NCBI RefSeq assembly: GCF_014635025.1
Contig: NZ_BMCE01000005.1
Coordinates: 1-64,000 of the forward strand
Origin: Fictibacillus barbaricus
GTDB lineage: Bacteria > Bacillota > Bacilli > Bacillales > Fictibacillaceae
Direction: 5' to 3'
DNA length: 64,000 bases
Numbering within the stretch: position 1 is the stretch's first letter; every line of letters begins with the position of its first letter. Below are positions 33,941 to 42,071 of the stretch, piece after piece. The notes beneath the pieces are model-generated. The model did not search any database. It saw only the letters and a program-made list of their open reading frames with translations, and was not told the DNA's origin. Made by a program: the position numbers and the translations under genes.

Positions 33941-34813
33941 ATGGATACCGTAACACACACATTATTTGGTTTAACGCTATTTGGCACTGCTAATAAAATG
34001 CACATGGATAAATCTCATAAAAAAGCTTTGTTATTTACCACCATAGTCGGAAGCCAGATACCTGATATTGATGTCGTGGTAAACCTTACGGAAACAGGTC
34101 GGATTATGCAGCAGATGTGGCACAGAGGATTGACGCATTCTTTTTTCCTTATTCCTGTATGGGGGCTTATTATCTATTTCCTGAACCGGGTTTTATTTAA
34201 GGTAAAAGATCGGAGGCTTTTTTACTGGGCTCTGCTTGCTGTATTTATTCATGATACGAGTGATTTATTCAATACATGGGGAACAGGATATATCGAGCCT
34301 TTCTCTAGTTATCGTGTAACGTTTGGTACGATACCAATCGTTGATTTTGTATTTTGGTTTTTCATGCTTGCTGGGTTTATTGTTTCCAGAAAGAAAGAAG
34401 AAACAAACCGTTACAAAGTTTTCAGAGCGGTATGGCTGTTGATGATTGCTCACGTTGCCATTCAATCTATACAAGGGTATGTACTATACAATGATGCAAA
34501 AGAAAAGTATGACGAAGTCGCTTTAGCGGCTGGTTTTGTTCCTACACAATTCCATGTGATCGGTAAAAAAGACAGTGAAGTTGAGATCGTCAAAGATAGT
34601 ATTTTTATAGAACCAAAATTGAAGCATCACTTAGTCTCAAGTGAAGAAGCGGACTTAGAACCGTTATTTGAAGAAAATCCGCGTGCAGCGACTCTTTATG
34701 ATTGGTCACCGTTTGTTGTAGTGGTTGAAGAAGAGGAGAAACTCGGAATTTATGATCCTAGGTTTTATCGTGATAGTGAATCCTTTTTATATGAGTTCAT
34801 AGAAAAAGAGTAA
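33941..34813 (+). CDS. yfhP: DUF457 membrane-bound metal-dependent hydrolase (YfhP-like)
   Basis: 290 residues. MDTVTHTLFGLTLFG contains the first His motif (D-T-x-T-H), QIPDIDVV the Asp pair, and MWHRGLTHSFFLI the H-R-x-x-T-H-S motif that defines DUF457. Four to five membrane helices lie in the first 190 residues; the last 100 are soluble. In B. subtilis, YfhP sits beside mutY and is described as affecting its expression; here the neighbours differ. The catalytic activity of the family is not known. Confidence 0.82.
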   Translation: MDTVTHTLFGLTLFGTANKMHMDKSHKKALLFTTIVGSQIPDIDVVVNLTETGRIMQQMWHRGLTHSFFLIPVWGLIIYFLNRVLFKVKDRRLFYWALLAVFIHDTSDLFNTWGTGYIEPFSSYRVTFGTIPIVDFVFWFFMLAGFIVSRKKEETNRYKVFRAVWLLMIAHVAIQSIQGYVLYNDAKEKYDEVALAAGFVPTQFHVIGKKDSEVEIVKDSIFIEPKLKHHLVSSEEADLEPLFEENPRAATLYDWSPFVVVVEEEEKLGIYDPRFYRDSESFLYEFIEKE

Positions 34814-34846
34814 CCCGCCAGTATCATGGGGGTTACTCTTTTTTTT
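34806..34846. terminator. Bidirectional terminator between convergent genes
   Basis: AGAGTAACCC / GGGTTACTCT stem with about 12 bases of loop, T-run on the plus strand and A-rich (T-rich on minus) flank on the other side; serves both the YfhP-like gene and the PBP gene. Confidence 0.82.
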
Positions 34847-37256
34847 AATCAGTAGTTTGCGTACTCGTTGATGTACCTGCTGTTCCTGCTCCAGTTCCTG
34901 TTCCGGTTGTATCTTCTTCTTCCGGAGGTGGTTCAGTAGGTGGAGTATCCGGTTCTGGCTCAGGTTCTTCAGGTTCCTCAGGTTCTGTTGGAGGCTCCTC
35001 AGGTTCAGGGTCTGTACCTGGGTCATCCGGATTATCGTCTTGTGGTGGTGGAGGATCTCCTTCATCATCATCTTTTGGTTTTGCTGGAGGCGGCTCCGTA
35101 TTTTGCTCGTCTTCTTTCTGCGTCTCTTTCTCTTCTTCTTTTTCTATTTCTTTTTCATTTTCTTCTGCTTTCTTATCCTTATCATTCAGCTTTTTCTCTT
35201 GATTTTTAGGTTCTGTTTTCTTTGGTGCTGTCTTCACTTTAACTGGAGCTGTAAGATCTTTTAAGGAGGTACCTTTTACGATGAGCTCTTTAGCTATGTT
35301 AGGTCCTGTCTTGTTTTTTGTGATATATCCAGTATCTTTATTGATGTATATTTCTTCAACAGATTCGGGCTTTTTAAATGCTGCCGTTTGCTTATCTTTT
35401 GATACTTCACCAACGATTGATTTGAAGATATACTTAGCGATCTTTTGGTCTTCAGGCGTCAAATAGGTTTCTGCCGTAGTTTTGTCATATCCTGTCCAAA
35501 CAGCTGCAGTATAATTTGTTGTAAAACCTGCAAACCAGGAATCACTTGAGCCTTTTTCAATGTTTATACCTTCTGGCAAGTTAGTGGTCCCTGTCTTTCC
35601 GGCAACTTCAAGGCCAGGGATAGCAGCTAAAGTTCCGGTTCCGCGTTTTACAACATCTTTTAGCATATCGGTGATCATATAAGCTGTGTAATCATGCATA
35701 GCTGCAACAGGCTTTGATTCGTATTTTGTTTCATATCCGTCAGGAAATGTTACTTTACGAAGAGTCGTAGGTTTGTGATATATACCTTGATTCCCGAATG
35801 CTGTATAAGCTCCTGCAAGTTCAAGTGGAGATGGACCATGCTTGAACCCGCCGATTGCATAAGCGGGATGAGCAGTTTCAATAGGAATCCCTAACTGCTT
35901 GGCAAAGTTAACCGCATCTTCTGAACCAACTTCCATAAAGGTTTTGATTGCTGGGATGTTATAAGACATGACGAGTGCTTCACGCATCGAAACATCACCA
36001 TGAAACTCATCGTCCCAGTTTCCTGCTTCCCATCCGTCGATTTCCAACTCTTCATCTTTTATCTGTTTATAGGTGGACCATTTTAGCTTTTCAATGGCTG
36101 GTCCGTAATCCAAGATCGGTTTGATTGTGGAGCCCGGCTGGCGTGTAATATCTGTAGCATAGTTAAATCCTTTTTCGATATCTTGTTCGCCGCTTGTACG
36201 GTTTCCGCCTAAAGCACGAACCACTCCAGTCTTCGTATCAAGAAGAGCTACACCTGCTTTAAATTTGTCGTTGGGGTATTTTACATATTCCTCTGTAGAC
36301 AATACTTTTTCAGTATGCGCTTGTGCTTTTGGATCAAGGGTTGTATAGATTTTTAAACCGCCTTCATAGATCGCTCGTTCTGATATCCCTTTTTCCTTTA
36401 ATTCTTCTATCACTCGCTGGACAAAAGAGTCAAATTTTAGACGTTTTGATTTTTCTTTTACGAGTGAATCGGTGACTGAGGTCCTGACTGCCTCATCTTT
36501 TTGTTTCTTTGTGATCGCACCGTTTTTATACATAAGCTGCAGTACAGTATTACGTCTTTCCTCAGCAGCCTTTGGATGGAGAAAAGGGTCGTAGCTGCTC
36601 GGTCTTTGAGGCAGTCCAGCTAGAAGAGCTGCTTCAGCTGGTGTCAGGTCTTTCAGCGGTTTATTAAAGTATGTTTTTGAGGCAGTCGCAACACCATACG
36701 CACCTCCGCCAAAATAAATCTTGTTTAAGTACATCTCTAATATCTCATCTTTGGAGTACTTTTGTTCTAATTGAATCGCGAGATAAGCTTCTTGTACTTT
36801 ACGCTCAATCGTTTTGTCTGATGATAGAACACTGTTTTTTACGACTTGCTGTGTAATCGTACTCGCACCTTCAGCACCAAATCCATCTTGAATATTTGCA
36901 ACTGCAGCTCCTAGGATGCGTTTCACATCAACTCCCCTGTGGTCTTTAAAGCGTACATCCTCTGTAGAGATGAATGCTTGCTGTACAAGTTTTGGAATAT
37001 CCTCGATATTTGTATATTCTCGTCGTTCAGAACCGGTTACATAAGTAACAAATTCATCATTCATGTCAAAGATCATAGATGATTGAGGATCTTGTAAATC
37101 AGCATCTGTTAATTTCGGAGTACCGTTTACATAAGCGTAGATCATGGCGCCTCCAAATGTCACACTGGATAAGAAAAAAATAAGAGTTATAATAGCCGTT
37201 CGCCGAATCCAGCGGGAGCGTTTCTTTCTTTGACGAAGCTCTGTTCTTTTCGCCAC
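34845..37256 (-). CDS. Class A penicillin-binding protein (PBP1A family) with acidic Pro/Glu tail
   Basis: 803 residues. A cytoplasmic basic start and one membrane anchor (about 18-42) are followed by the GT51 glycosyltransferase domain with catalytic Glu99 (ISTEDVRFKDHRGVD), STITQQVVKN and the KYSKDEILEMYLN motif. The transpeptidase domain has RQPGSTIKP (S-x-x-K, about residue 373), SYN and KTGTT. Residues about 640-803 are a disordered, Pro/Glu/Asp-rich wall-side tail ending in Thr/Gly/Ser. The enzyme polymerises and crosslinks peptidoglycan. Class A tails exist in Bacilli, but this composition is extreme. It is divergent from the 37365 gene. Confidence 0.9.
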   Translation of the reverse strand: MAKRTELRQRKKRSRWIRRTAIITLIFFLSSVTFGGAMIYAYVNGTPKLTDADLQDPQSSMIFDMNDEFVTYVTGSERREYTNIEDIPKLVQQAFISTEDVRFKDHRGVDVKRILGAAVANIQDGFGAEGASTITQQVVKNSVLSSDKTIERKVQEAYLAIQLEQKYSKDEILEMYLNKIYFGGGAYGVATASKTYFNKPLKDLTPAEAALLAGLPQRPSSYDPFLHPKAAEERRNTVLQLMYKNGAITKKQKDEAVRTSVTDSLVKEKSKRLKFDSFVQRVIEELKEKGISERAIYEGGLKIYTTLDPKAQAHTEKVLSTEEYVKYPNDKFKAGVALLDTKTGVVRALGGNRTSGEQDIEKGFNYATDITRQPGSTIKPILDYGPAIEKLKWSTYKQIKDEELEIDGWEAGNWDDEFHGDVSMREALVMSYNIPAIKTFMEVGSEDAVNFAKQLGIPIETAHPAYAIGGFKHGPSPLELAGAYTAFGNQGIYHKPTTLRKVTFPDGYETKYESKPVAAMHDYTAYMITDMLKDVVKRGTGTLAAIPGLEVAGKTGTTNLPEGINIEKGSSDSWFAGFTTNYTAAVWTGYDKTTAETYLTPEDQKIAKYIFKSIVGEVSKDKQTAAFKKPESVEEIYINKDTGYITKNKTGPNIAKELIVKGTSLKDLTAPVKVKTAPKKTEPKNQEKKLNDKDKKAEENEKEIEKEEEKETQKEDEQNTEPPPAKPKDDDEGDPPPPQDDNPDDPGTDPEPEEPPTEPEEPEEPEPEPDTPPTEPPPEEEDTTGTGTGAGTAGTSTSTQTTD

Positions 37257-37364
37257 AGCACTCTTCCTTTCTTAGGATATTACCCTTGATTTACCCAAAA
37301 GTGGGATAAATAAAACAGTTTATAAAATATATGGTGGGGAACTAGTAAAAAGAGGAGTGATCTT

Positions 37365-37661
37365 ATGAAAACACAGACCAAAGAGAGAGCACAGATTATT
37401 TACTTAATGCTGGAAGAGATCAGCCTAAAAAAGAATGCTAGTAAAGAACAACTAAACCGGCTGACAGAAATCGCACAACTTTTAAAGGAAGATGTAGAGA
37501 TTGGTGAGAAGACATCAGGTGTATTAGATGATATTAGTGAATTTGGTGAAAAGGCTTTAAAGCTATCGTCAGAAAAAGAAATGAATGATTTCTTAAAACA
37601 AGAGGACCGAAAGATAGAAGAATATTACGAGCACTTTAAAATGCTGTTTAAGGAAGAATAA
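37365..37661 (+). CDS. Conserved-looking small helical protein, unknown function
   Basis: 98 residues, highly charged and predicted to be almost entirely helical (KERAQIIYLMLEEISLKKNA; KEMNDFLKQEDRKIEEYYEH). No membrane segment, signal peptide or known motif. AGAGGAGTGATCTT precedes the ATG, and a good terminator follows, so it is a real single-gene unit. I do not recognise it. Confidence 0.7.
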   Translation: MKTQTKERAQIIYLMLEEISLKKNASKEQLNRLTEIAQLLKEDVEIGEKTSGVLDDISEFGEKALKLSSEKEMNDFLKQEDRKIEEYYEHFKMLFKEE

Positions 37662-37671
37662 TAATATTTTG

Positions 37672-37707
37672 GAAGCTGACTTATCCCAGGGGAAGTCAGC
37701 TTTTTTG
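37672..37707 (+). terminator. Intrinsic terminator
   Basis: AAGCTGACTT / AAGTCAGCTT perfect stem and TTTTTTG. Confidence 0.9.
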
Positions 37708-37812
37708 TTTGTAAGTTTGTCGAACGATTTTGTTAGCCATTTTCCGAATACTTTAATAAAATTAAATAAAATGACCAGTCGTTTTTAAAATGTTATCTAA
37801 GGAGTGATTGTG

Positions 37813-38730
37813 GTGTTAGTCATTAAACGTTTTAGCGAATTATCTTTTAACGAAGCGATCTCTTTATGGAATGAAGCATGGAAACATTATTACTCTGATA
37901 TGACTATGGATCTATCTCGATTTTTGCAAAAAGTAACGGGGGAAGGCATCTCCTTAGAAAACTCAGTTGTAGCCGTTTATGATGGTAGACTGGCAGGATT
38001 TGTGTTAAATAGCTTTCGAACAATTAATGGGAAACGTTATGTATGGAACGGCGGTACAGCGATCGCACCAGATTTTAGAGGGATGGGTATCGGTAAAAAG
38101 TTGATCTCTGTTTGTCTAAATATTTATGAAGAGCTTGATGTAGAGATTGCACGTCTTGAAGCAATTAAAGAAAATGAAGCAGCGATCAAACTGTATAAAA
38201 AAATGGGCTATCAGACGTTTGAAGAGCTAATTTTTCTTCAGCATGAAGGTGTGATGTCTAATTTTATAGAAACGAGCAAAGATATAACAGTTAATGAAGT
38301 AAGTATGCGTGACATACAAAATCTATCCTTTTATGAGCCTGTCACAGCATGGCAGACACAATTTCCAAGTTTAAAAGACTTTACATGCTTAATAGCTATG
38401 GATAATAATACACCTTTGGGTTATGCGGTTTATAAAAGAGGATATAAAGAAACTGGGGAGCTTGCGGCTATTGTACTCTACCAGTGTGTAATCGGTGCGC
38501 ATCATTCACGAGAAGAGGAAGCAGTCTCTTCACTTATTGAAAGAGCCTTTACTTCTGAAGATACGGCTGTGAGAAAAATAACGATGAATATTCCTAAAAA
38601 AGATAACGCTTTAAATCGATTATTAACAGAAAAAGGATTTACAACCTTCGTCGAACAAGTGCATATGGAACGCCCTATAAAAGTATCTAGCGAAACACAA
38701 GCCATGAAAACTTTTTCCGAAATAGACTGA
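37813..38730 (+). CDS. Two-domain GNAT acetyltransferase
   Basis: About 305 residues. The N-terminal GNAT domain has a clear motif A, APDFRGMGIGKKLISVCLNI, and KLYKKMGYQTFEEL as motif B; the C-terminal half resembles a second, degenerate GNAT fold (NRLLTEKGFTTFVEQVHM at its end). GTG 37813 follows AAGGAG by eight bases, though GTG 37810 is possible. Acceptor unknown. It lies directly upstream of the TetR regulator gene, with which it may share a promoter. Confidence 0.82.
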   Translation: MLVIKRFSELSFNEAISLWNEAWKHYYSDMTMDLSRFLQKVTGEGISLENSVVAVYDGRLAGFVLNSFRTINGKRYVWNGGTAIAPDFRGMGIGKKLISVCLNIYEELDVEIARLEAIKENEAAIKLYKKMGYQTFEELIFLQHEGVMSNFIETSKDITVNEVSMRDIQNLSFYEPVTAWQTQFPSLKDFTCLIAMDNNTPLGYAVYKRGYKETGELAAIVLYQCVIGAHHSREEEAVSSLIERAFTSEDTAVRKITMNIPKKDNALNRLLTEKGFTTFVEQVHMERPIKVSSETQAMKTFSEID

Positions 38731-38781
38731 AAACTCTGCTATACTTGAATGTGAATACGTTTCATAAATGGAGGATACATC

Positions 38782-39393
38782 ATGCCTAAAGTTTCAGCTC
38801 AGTATAAAGAAGAGAAACGAAACCATATTCTTGAGAGTGCCTTAAAATGTTTCGGAGAAAAAGGATATCAAGCAACGATTATTGATGATATTGTAAAAGA
38901 CTCTAACATTAGTAAAGGTGCTATCTACAATTATTTTACAAGTAAAGAAGAAATCTATCTGCAGCTGCTAAAACAGCGTACAGATCGTTTCTTTGAAGAT
39001 ATGGAACAAGAGAACGCTTCTCTTACAAGTGCTAATGCGAAACTTGCTAACTTATTCAAACGCTTTAAAAAGCAGGAGTTAAAAGAGGATGATCAGCAAA
39101 CCATGCGTGTGTACATCGAGTTCTGGCTTTATGGTTCCAGGCAAGATGATTTAAGATCAATTCTCGTAGCAAGGTATAATAGATTTATTGATTTTATTGA
39201 AAAGATTATTGTAGAAGGCCAAAGTGCAGGAGAGATTAACAAGGATTTAGATCCACAAAATATATCACGTATCTTTTGGGCGGTTCGTGATGGCAATGTT
39301 CTTCATTATTCGTTCTTAGGTGAGGAAGAACAGTATCGAAATGCCTGGGATACAATAGAAGAAATGTTTTTAAGCTATGTTAAAAATGGATAA
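38782..39393 (+). CDS. TetR/AcrR-family transcriptional regulator
   Basis: 203 residues. The N-terminal HTH (about 8-55) reads NHILESALKCFGEKGYQATI and SNISKGAIYNYFTSKEEIYL, a canonical TetR DNA-binding domain. The C-terminal helical domain should bind a small ligand. It is near the swrC exporter gene (42.1 kb); in B. subtilis the TetR protein YerO regulates swrC (yerP), so this is a candidate for that role, though sigX-rsiX and another gene lie between. Confidence 0.88.
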   Translation: MPKVSAQYKEEKRNHILESALKCFGEKGYQATIIDDIVKDSNISKGAIYNYFTSKEEIYLQLLKQRTDRFFEDMEQENASLTSANAKLANLFKRFKKQELKEDDQQTMRVYIEFWLYGSRQDDLRSILVARYNRFIDFIEKIIVEGQSAGEINKDLDPQNISRIFWAVRDGNVLHYSFLGEEEQYRNAWDTIEEMFLSYVKNG

Positions 39394-39399
39394 AGCATC

Positions 39400-39426
39400 A
39401 AGACACCATACGTATGGTGTCTTTTT
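39400..39426 (+). terminator. Intrinsic terminator of the TetR gene
   Basis: AAGACACCATACGTATGGTG then TCTTTTT: a fully self-complementary stem followed by a T-run. Confidence 0.85.
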
Positions 39427-39539
39427 GATTGCATGGCTGGTTTTGTCTAAGAAGTACCCCTTTTGTTGTTAATTATCGACAAAATGGTCCTATCAAGATA
39501 TAAAAAATAGGAGTAGACTAAGGAGTAACATGATTGTAA

Positions 39540-39566
39540 TGTAACTTTTTTATGAGTATATACGAC
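39540..39566 (+). promoter_or_regulatory. SigX-type promoter of sigX-rsiX
   Basis: TGTAAC (39540-39545), 17-base spacer, CGAC (39563-39566). This matches the SigX consensus (TGTAAC-N17-CGWC) and lies about 35 bases before the sigX start, as expected for autoregulation. Confidence 0.82.
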
Positions 39567-39600
39567 TACATATTTAGATAGAGACAGGGGGCCATCCGAA

Positions 39601-40146
39601 GTGAAAGAAACGTTCGACCGGTTGTACGATGAATATCATACAGCGTTGTTTCAATTTCTTTTTTATATGGTCCGAAACCGTGAATCGGCAGAGGATCTTG
39701 TACAAGAAGTTTATATCCGGGTATTAAACGCGTATGAAAGTTTTGAAGGCAAGAGTTCAGAAAAAACATGGCTGTATTCTATCGCCAGGCACGTGGCCAT
39801 TGACTGGCTTAGAAAACAATCAAGACGCAACAAACGATTTCTTTTCTTTGATATAAAAGAGAGTGAAAATGTGCTGCAAGACCAGGATCCCCTTCCAGAA
39901 GAGTTAGTTGCAAAGAAAGAGTCTTATCGAGATTTATATACAATGATGAAACGCTGTTCACTGGATCAGCAGCAAGTGCTTGTACTTCGGTACATTCAAT
40001 CATTATCGATCTCAGAAACTGCGCAAATATTGAGTTGGACCGAAAGTAAAGTGAAGACCACCCAGCACCGGGCTATAAAAGAATTGCGCAAATGGCTGGA
40101 TCAGCAACCGGGCCTGGAGGAGGAATTGAAAGATGGAACCAATTAA
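39601..40146 (+). CDS. sigX: ECF RNA polymerase sigma factor SigX
   Basis: 181 residues. Region 2 (about 8-75): FQFLFYMVRNRESAEDLVQE and FEGKSSEKTWLYSIARHVAI; region 4 (about 115-165): YIQSLSISETAQILSWTESK VKTTQHR. These follow B. subtilis SigX closely, including SSEKTWL and SESKVKTTQHR-type segments. SigX directs genes that modify cell-surface charge (D-alanylation, phosphatidylethanolamine) and resistance to cationic peptides. GTG start with CAGGGGG upstream. The gene overlaps rsiX by 14 bases and has a SigX-type promoter. Confidence 0.93.
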   Translation: MKETFDRLYDEYHTALFQFLFYMVRNRESAEDLVQEVYIRVLNAYESFEGKSSEKTWLYSIARHVAIDWLRKQSRRNKRFLFFDIKESENVLQDQDPLPEELVAKKESYRDLYTMMKRCSLDQQQVLVLRYIQSLSISETAQILSWTESKVKTTQHRAIKELRKWLDQQPGLEEELKDGTN

Positions 40147-41302
40147 ATGGAATGACGATAAACTTGAACAGCATCTTAAAAATTTGCCCCCTATAAAAGA
40201 TCGCCAATCTAAGCAAGAGCTTTTTCTAAAGGTTCAGGCAAAGATTGAATATAAAGAGTATAAAGGAAAAAGACTTCCCACTTGGAGTCTGCCTGCACTT
40301 GCAACAGCTTGTGCGCTCGTGTTGTTTGGCATGTTTGTACCTGATCTCATGAAGAATGGCGGACAGATGGAGAGTGCCAAAATGTCAAAACACGATGGTG
40401 GGACGGAAGCGAAATTGATACAAGATTCTGCTTCAGATGATGATCAAGGTACAGTCGGTATCATGAAAACAGAAACACCCGTGGCATACCATGTACCATT
40501 ATTAAAAAAAGATATTGAATCAAATAAAGACTGGGTAACGGTGGGTTATCTTGATGAGCAGGCACAGCTCGTTATACCAGTTAGCTTTATGACAGACAAA
40601 GATTATTATGTAGAAAAAGTAAAAGAACAGCTTGGAAAGTTTAAACCAAATGATGCTGGTTTAGCAGATAGCCCCTTGGTGAAAGCTAAAATTACGGAAG
40701 AAGAAGAAACGGTCATTGTCGACTTACCAGCGGGATCGATTAATGAATCAGAGGAACCGCTATTACAGGCATTAATTTCAATGACATTTGCGAATGAAGG
40801 GCAAAAGGCAAAAGTGGAGTTCCGAATGAACGGAGAAAAAGGGTATGAATTTCCACGTTTCGGTACTGTTTCTGAATTGCCACTAAACGTTCCAGGAGCT
40901 CCTCACTACCGTTACGACGCATCGACAACAGATGCATTTATTGTCAGTCTGTTTTCAACGGGGCAAGAGGCAGATTCTATGCCAAAGGAGTTTGAGGACG
41001 CCCTTGAAATGATGGATGATGAACAAGAGCGTGGGCTCAAGCCGCTGTTGCCGGAAGACATTCAACTAGAAGTAAAAGAAATAACAAAAGATTATGTTGA
41101 AATTACGTTCCCAGACTCACTTCTGCTTTCTGCTGAAAACATAGAAGATCAAATGATGATTGACGCTATTCTATTAACTGCTGAAAGTTATGGGTATGAA
41201 TCAGTAAAGTTTAATAATGCAAAACTAGATTCAATGGGACCTTACCAAATGGATAAACCTATTGAAGGAGTTATAGGAACAAATCTTTACCACTATCAAT
41301 AG
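40133..41302 (+). CDS. rsiX: Anti-sigma factor RsiX
   Basis: 389 residues. A cytoplasmic N-terminal part (about 1-50) binds sigma; one membrane helix follows at about 53-70 (LPALATACALVLFGMFVP), then a large extracytoplasmic domain. The C-terminal segments (DAILLTAESYGYESVKFNNA) match RsiX of B. subtilis (LLLTAKSFGFTEVTF). The 14-base overlap with sigX means coupled translation, usual for sigma/anti-sigma pairs. It should hold SigX at the membrane until an envelope signal releases it. Confidence 0.9.
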   Translation: MEPIKWNDDKLEQHLKNLPPIKDRQSKQELFLKVQAKIEYKEYKGKRLPTWSLPALATACALVLFGMFVPDLMKNGGQMESAKMSKHDGGTEAKLIQDSASDDDQGTVGIMKTETPVAYHVPLLKKDIESNKDWVTVGYLDEQAQLVIPVSFMTDKDYYVEKVKEQLGKFKPNDAGLADSPLVKAKITEEEETVIVDLPAGSINESEEPLLQALISMTFANEGQKAKVEFRMNGEKGYEFPRFGTVSELPLNVPGAPHYRYDASTTDAFIVSLFSTGQEADSMPKEFEDALEMMDDEQERGLKPLLPEDIQLEVKEITKDYVEITFPDSLLLSAENIEDQMMIDAILLTAESYGYESVKFNNAKLDSMGPYQMDKPIEGVIGTNLYHYQ

Positions 41303-41312
41303 GTTGTCGAAT

Positions 41313-41338
41313 AAGGCTGCAATTTGCAGTCTTTTTCT
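41313..41338 (+). terminator. Weak intrinsic terminator after rsiX
   Basis: AAGGCTGC / GCAGTCTT 8-bp stem with one G-T pair and loop AATT, then TTTTT. Confidence 0.65.
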
Positions 41339-41417
41339 TATGGAGAAATAGTAACTTTGTCTTTTAGCCCGGCGACTAATAAAGTGAAGCAGTTAAAATA
41401 AGAGAGGATGTTTACAC

Positions 41418-41876
41418 ATGAAACGTATTCTTGTTGCATTTGTTTCATTAGGGCTCGCTGCCATGTTAATCCTAGGCGGTGTGTCGGCGGCTAAAGCATC
41501 TCCATCCTACGACCAAGAAGTTACGGAAACGGCTAAGCTTTATAAAGGCACTCCTTTCAAATGGGGTGGCACGACACCAAAAGGTTTTGATGCATCAGGT
41601 TTTACAAAATATATTTTTAAAACAACAGTAGTCAACAAGAACTTACCAAGAACCTCCGCGGAACAATATAAGGGCGGCAGTTCAGTTGCAAAAGGGAAAG
41701 AAAGATTAGGTGATCTTGTTTTCTTTAAAACAAACAGTAAGAATGTATCTTTTGTAGGAATCTATATGGGAAATAAAGAGTTTATCGCAGCCACTTCTAA
41801 AGGTGTTCGGATCCAATCGCTGAACACGAAATACTGGAAAGAGACATATGTAGGTGCTAAAAGATATTTACCGTAA
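41418..41876 (+). CDS. Secreted NlpC/P60-like protein lacking all catalytic residues
   Basis: 152 residues: Sec signal peptide (about 1-28, cut near AAKA-SP) and one NlpC/P60 fold. The fold is recognised from FKWGGTTPKGFD...SGFTKYIF, PRTSAEQY, GDLVFFK and VGIYMGNKEFI. In active enzymes these motifs read FDCSG, SHVGIY and FIHA; here they read FDASG, SFVGIY and FIAA, so the Cys and both His positions are Ala, Phe and Ala. A cell-wall hydrolase is therefore ruled out; a binding or inhibitory role on peptidoglycan or on active endopeptidases is more likely. AGAGAGGATGTTTACAC precedes the ATG, and it sits directly after the SigX operon. Confidence 0.85.
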   Translation: MKRILVAFVSLGLAAMLILGGVSAAKASPSYDQEVTETAKLYKGTPFKWGGTTPKGFDASGFTKYIFKTTVVNKNLPRTSAEQYKGGSSVAKGKERLGDLVFFKTNSKNVSFVGIYMGNKEFIAATSKGVRIQSLNTKYWKETYVGAKRYLP

Positions 41877-41895
41877 ATTTAATGGAGTTTGTAAA

Positions 41896-41924
41896 CTGCC
41901 CTCGACGTTTGAGGGCGGTTTTTT
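41896..41924 (+). terminator. Intrinsic terminator of the NlpC/P60-like gene
   Basis: GCCCTC / GAGGGC stem, loop GACGTTT, then GGTTTTTT. Confidence 0.85.
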
Positions 41925-42071
41925 GTAGGATTTTTTCTATTTTTGTATATTTGGTAAATTTTTAAAGATATTACTTGTTTTCCCTTAATGTGCGTACTAC
42001 AATATCCAAGTATTGAATTTAATAGCAAGCCTTTTGTACTACTTAAGGCAGCAGGGGATGGAGGAAGGGAA

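Noticed and set aside
34940-35264. Leu/Phe-rich plus-strand frames
   Set aside because: Antisense of the Pro/Glu-rich tail code of the PBP gene.
41988-42071. Upstream extension of swrC
   Set aside because: In-frame but without a ribosome binding site and adds a non-helical leader before the normal RND first helix; ATG 42072 has GAGGAAGGG.
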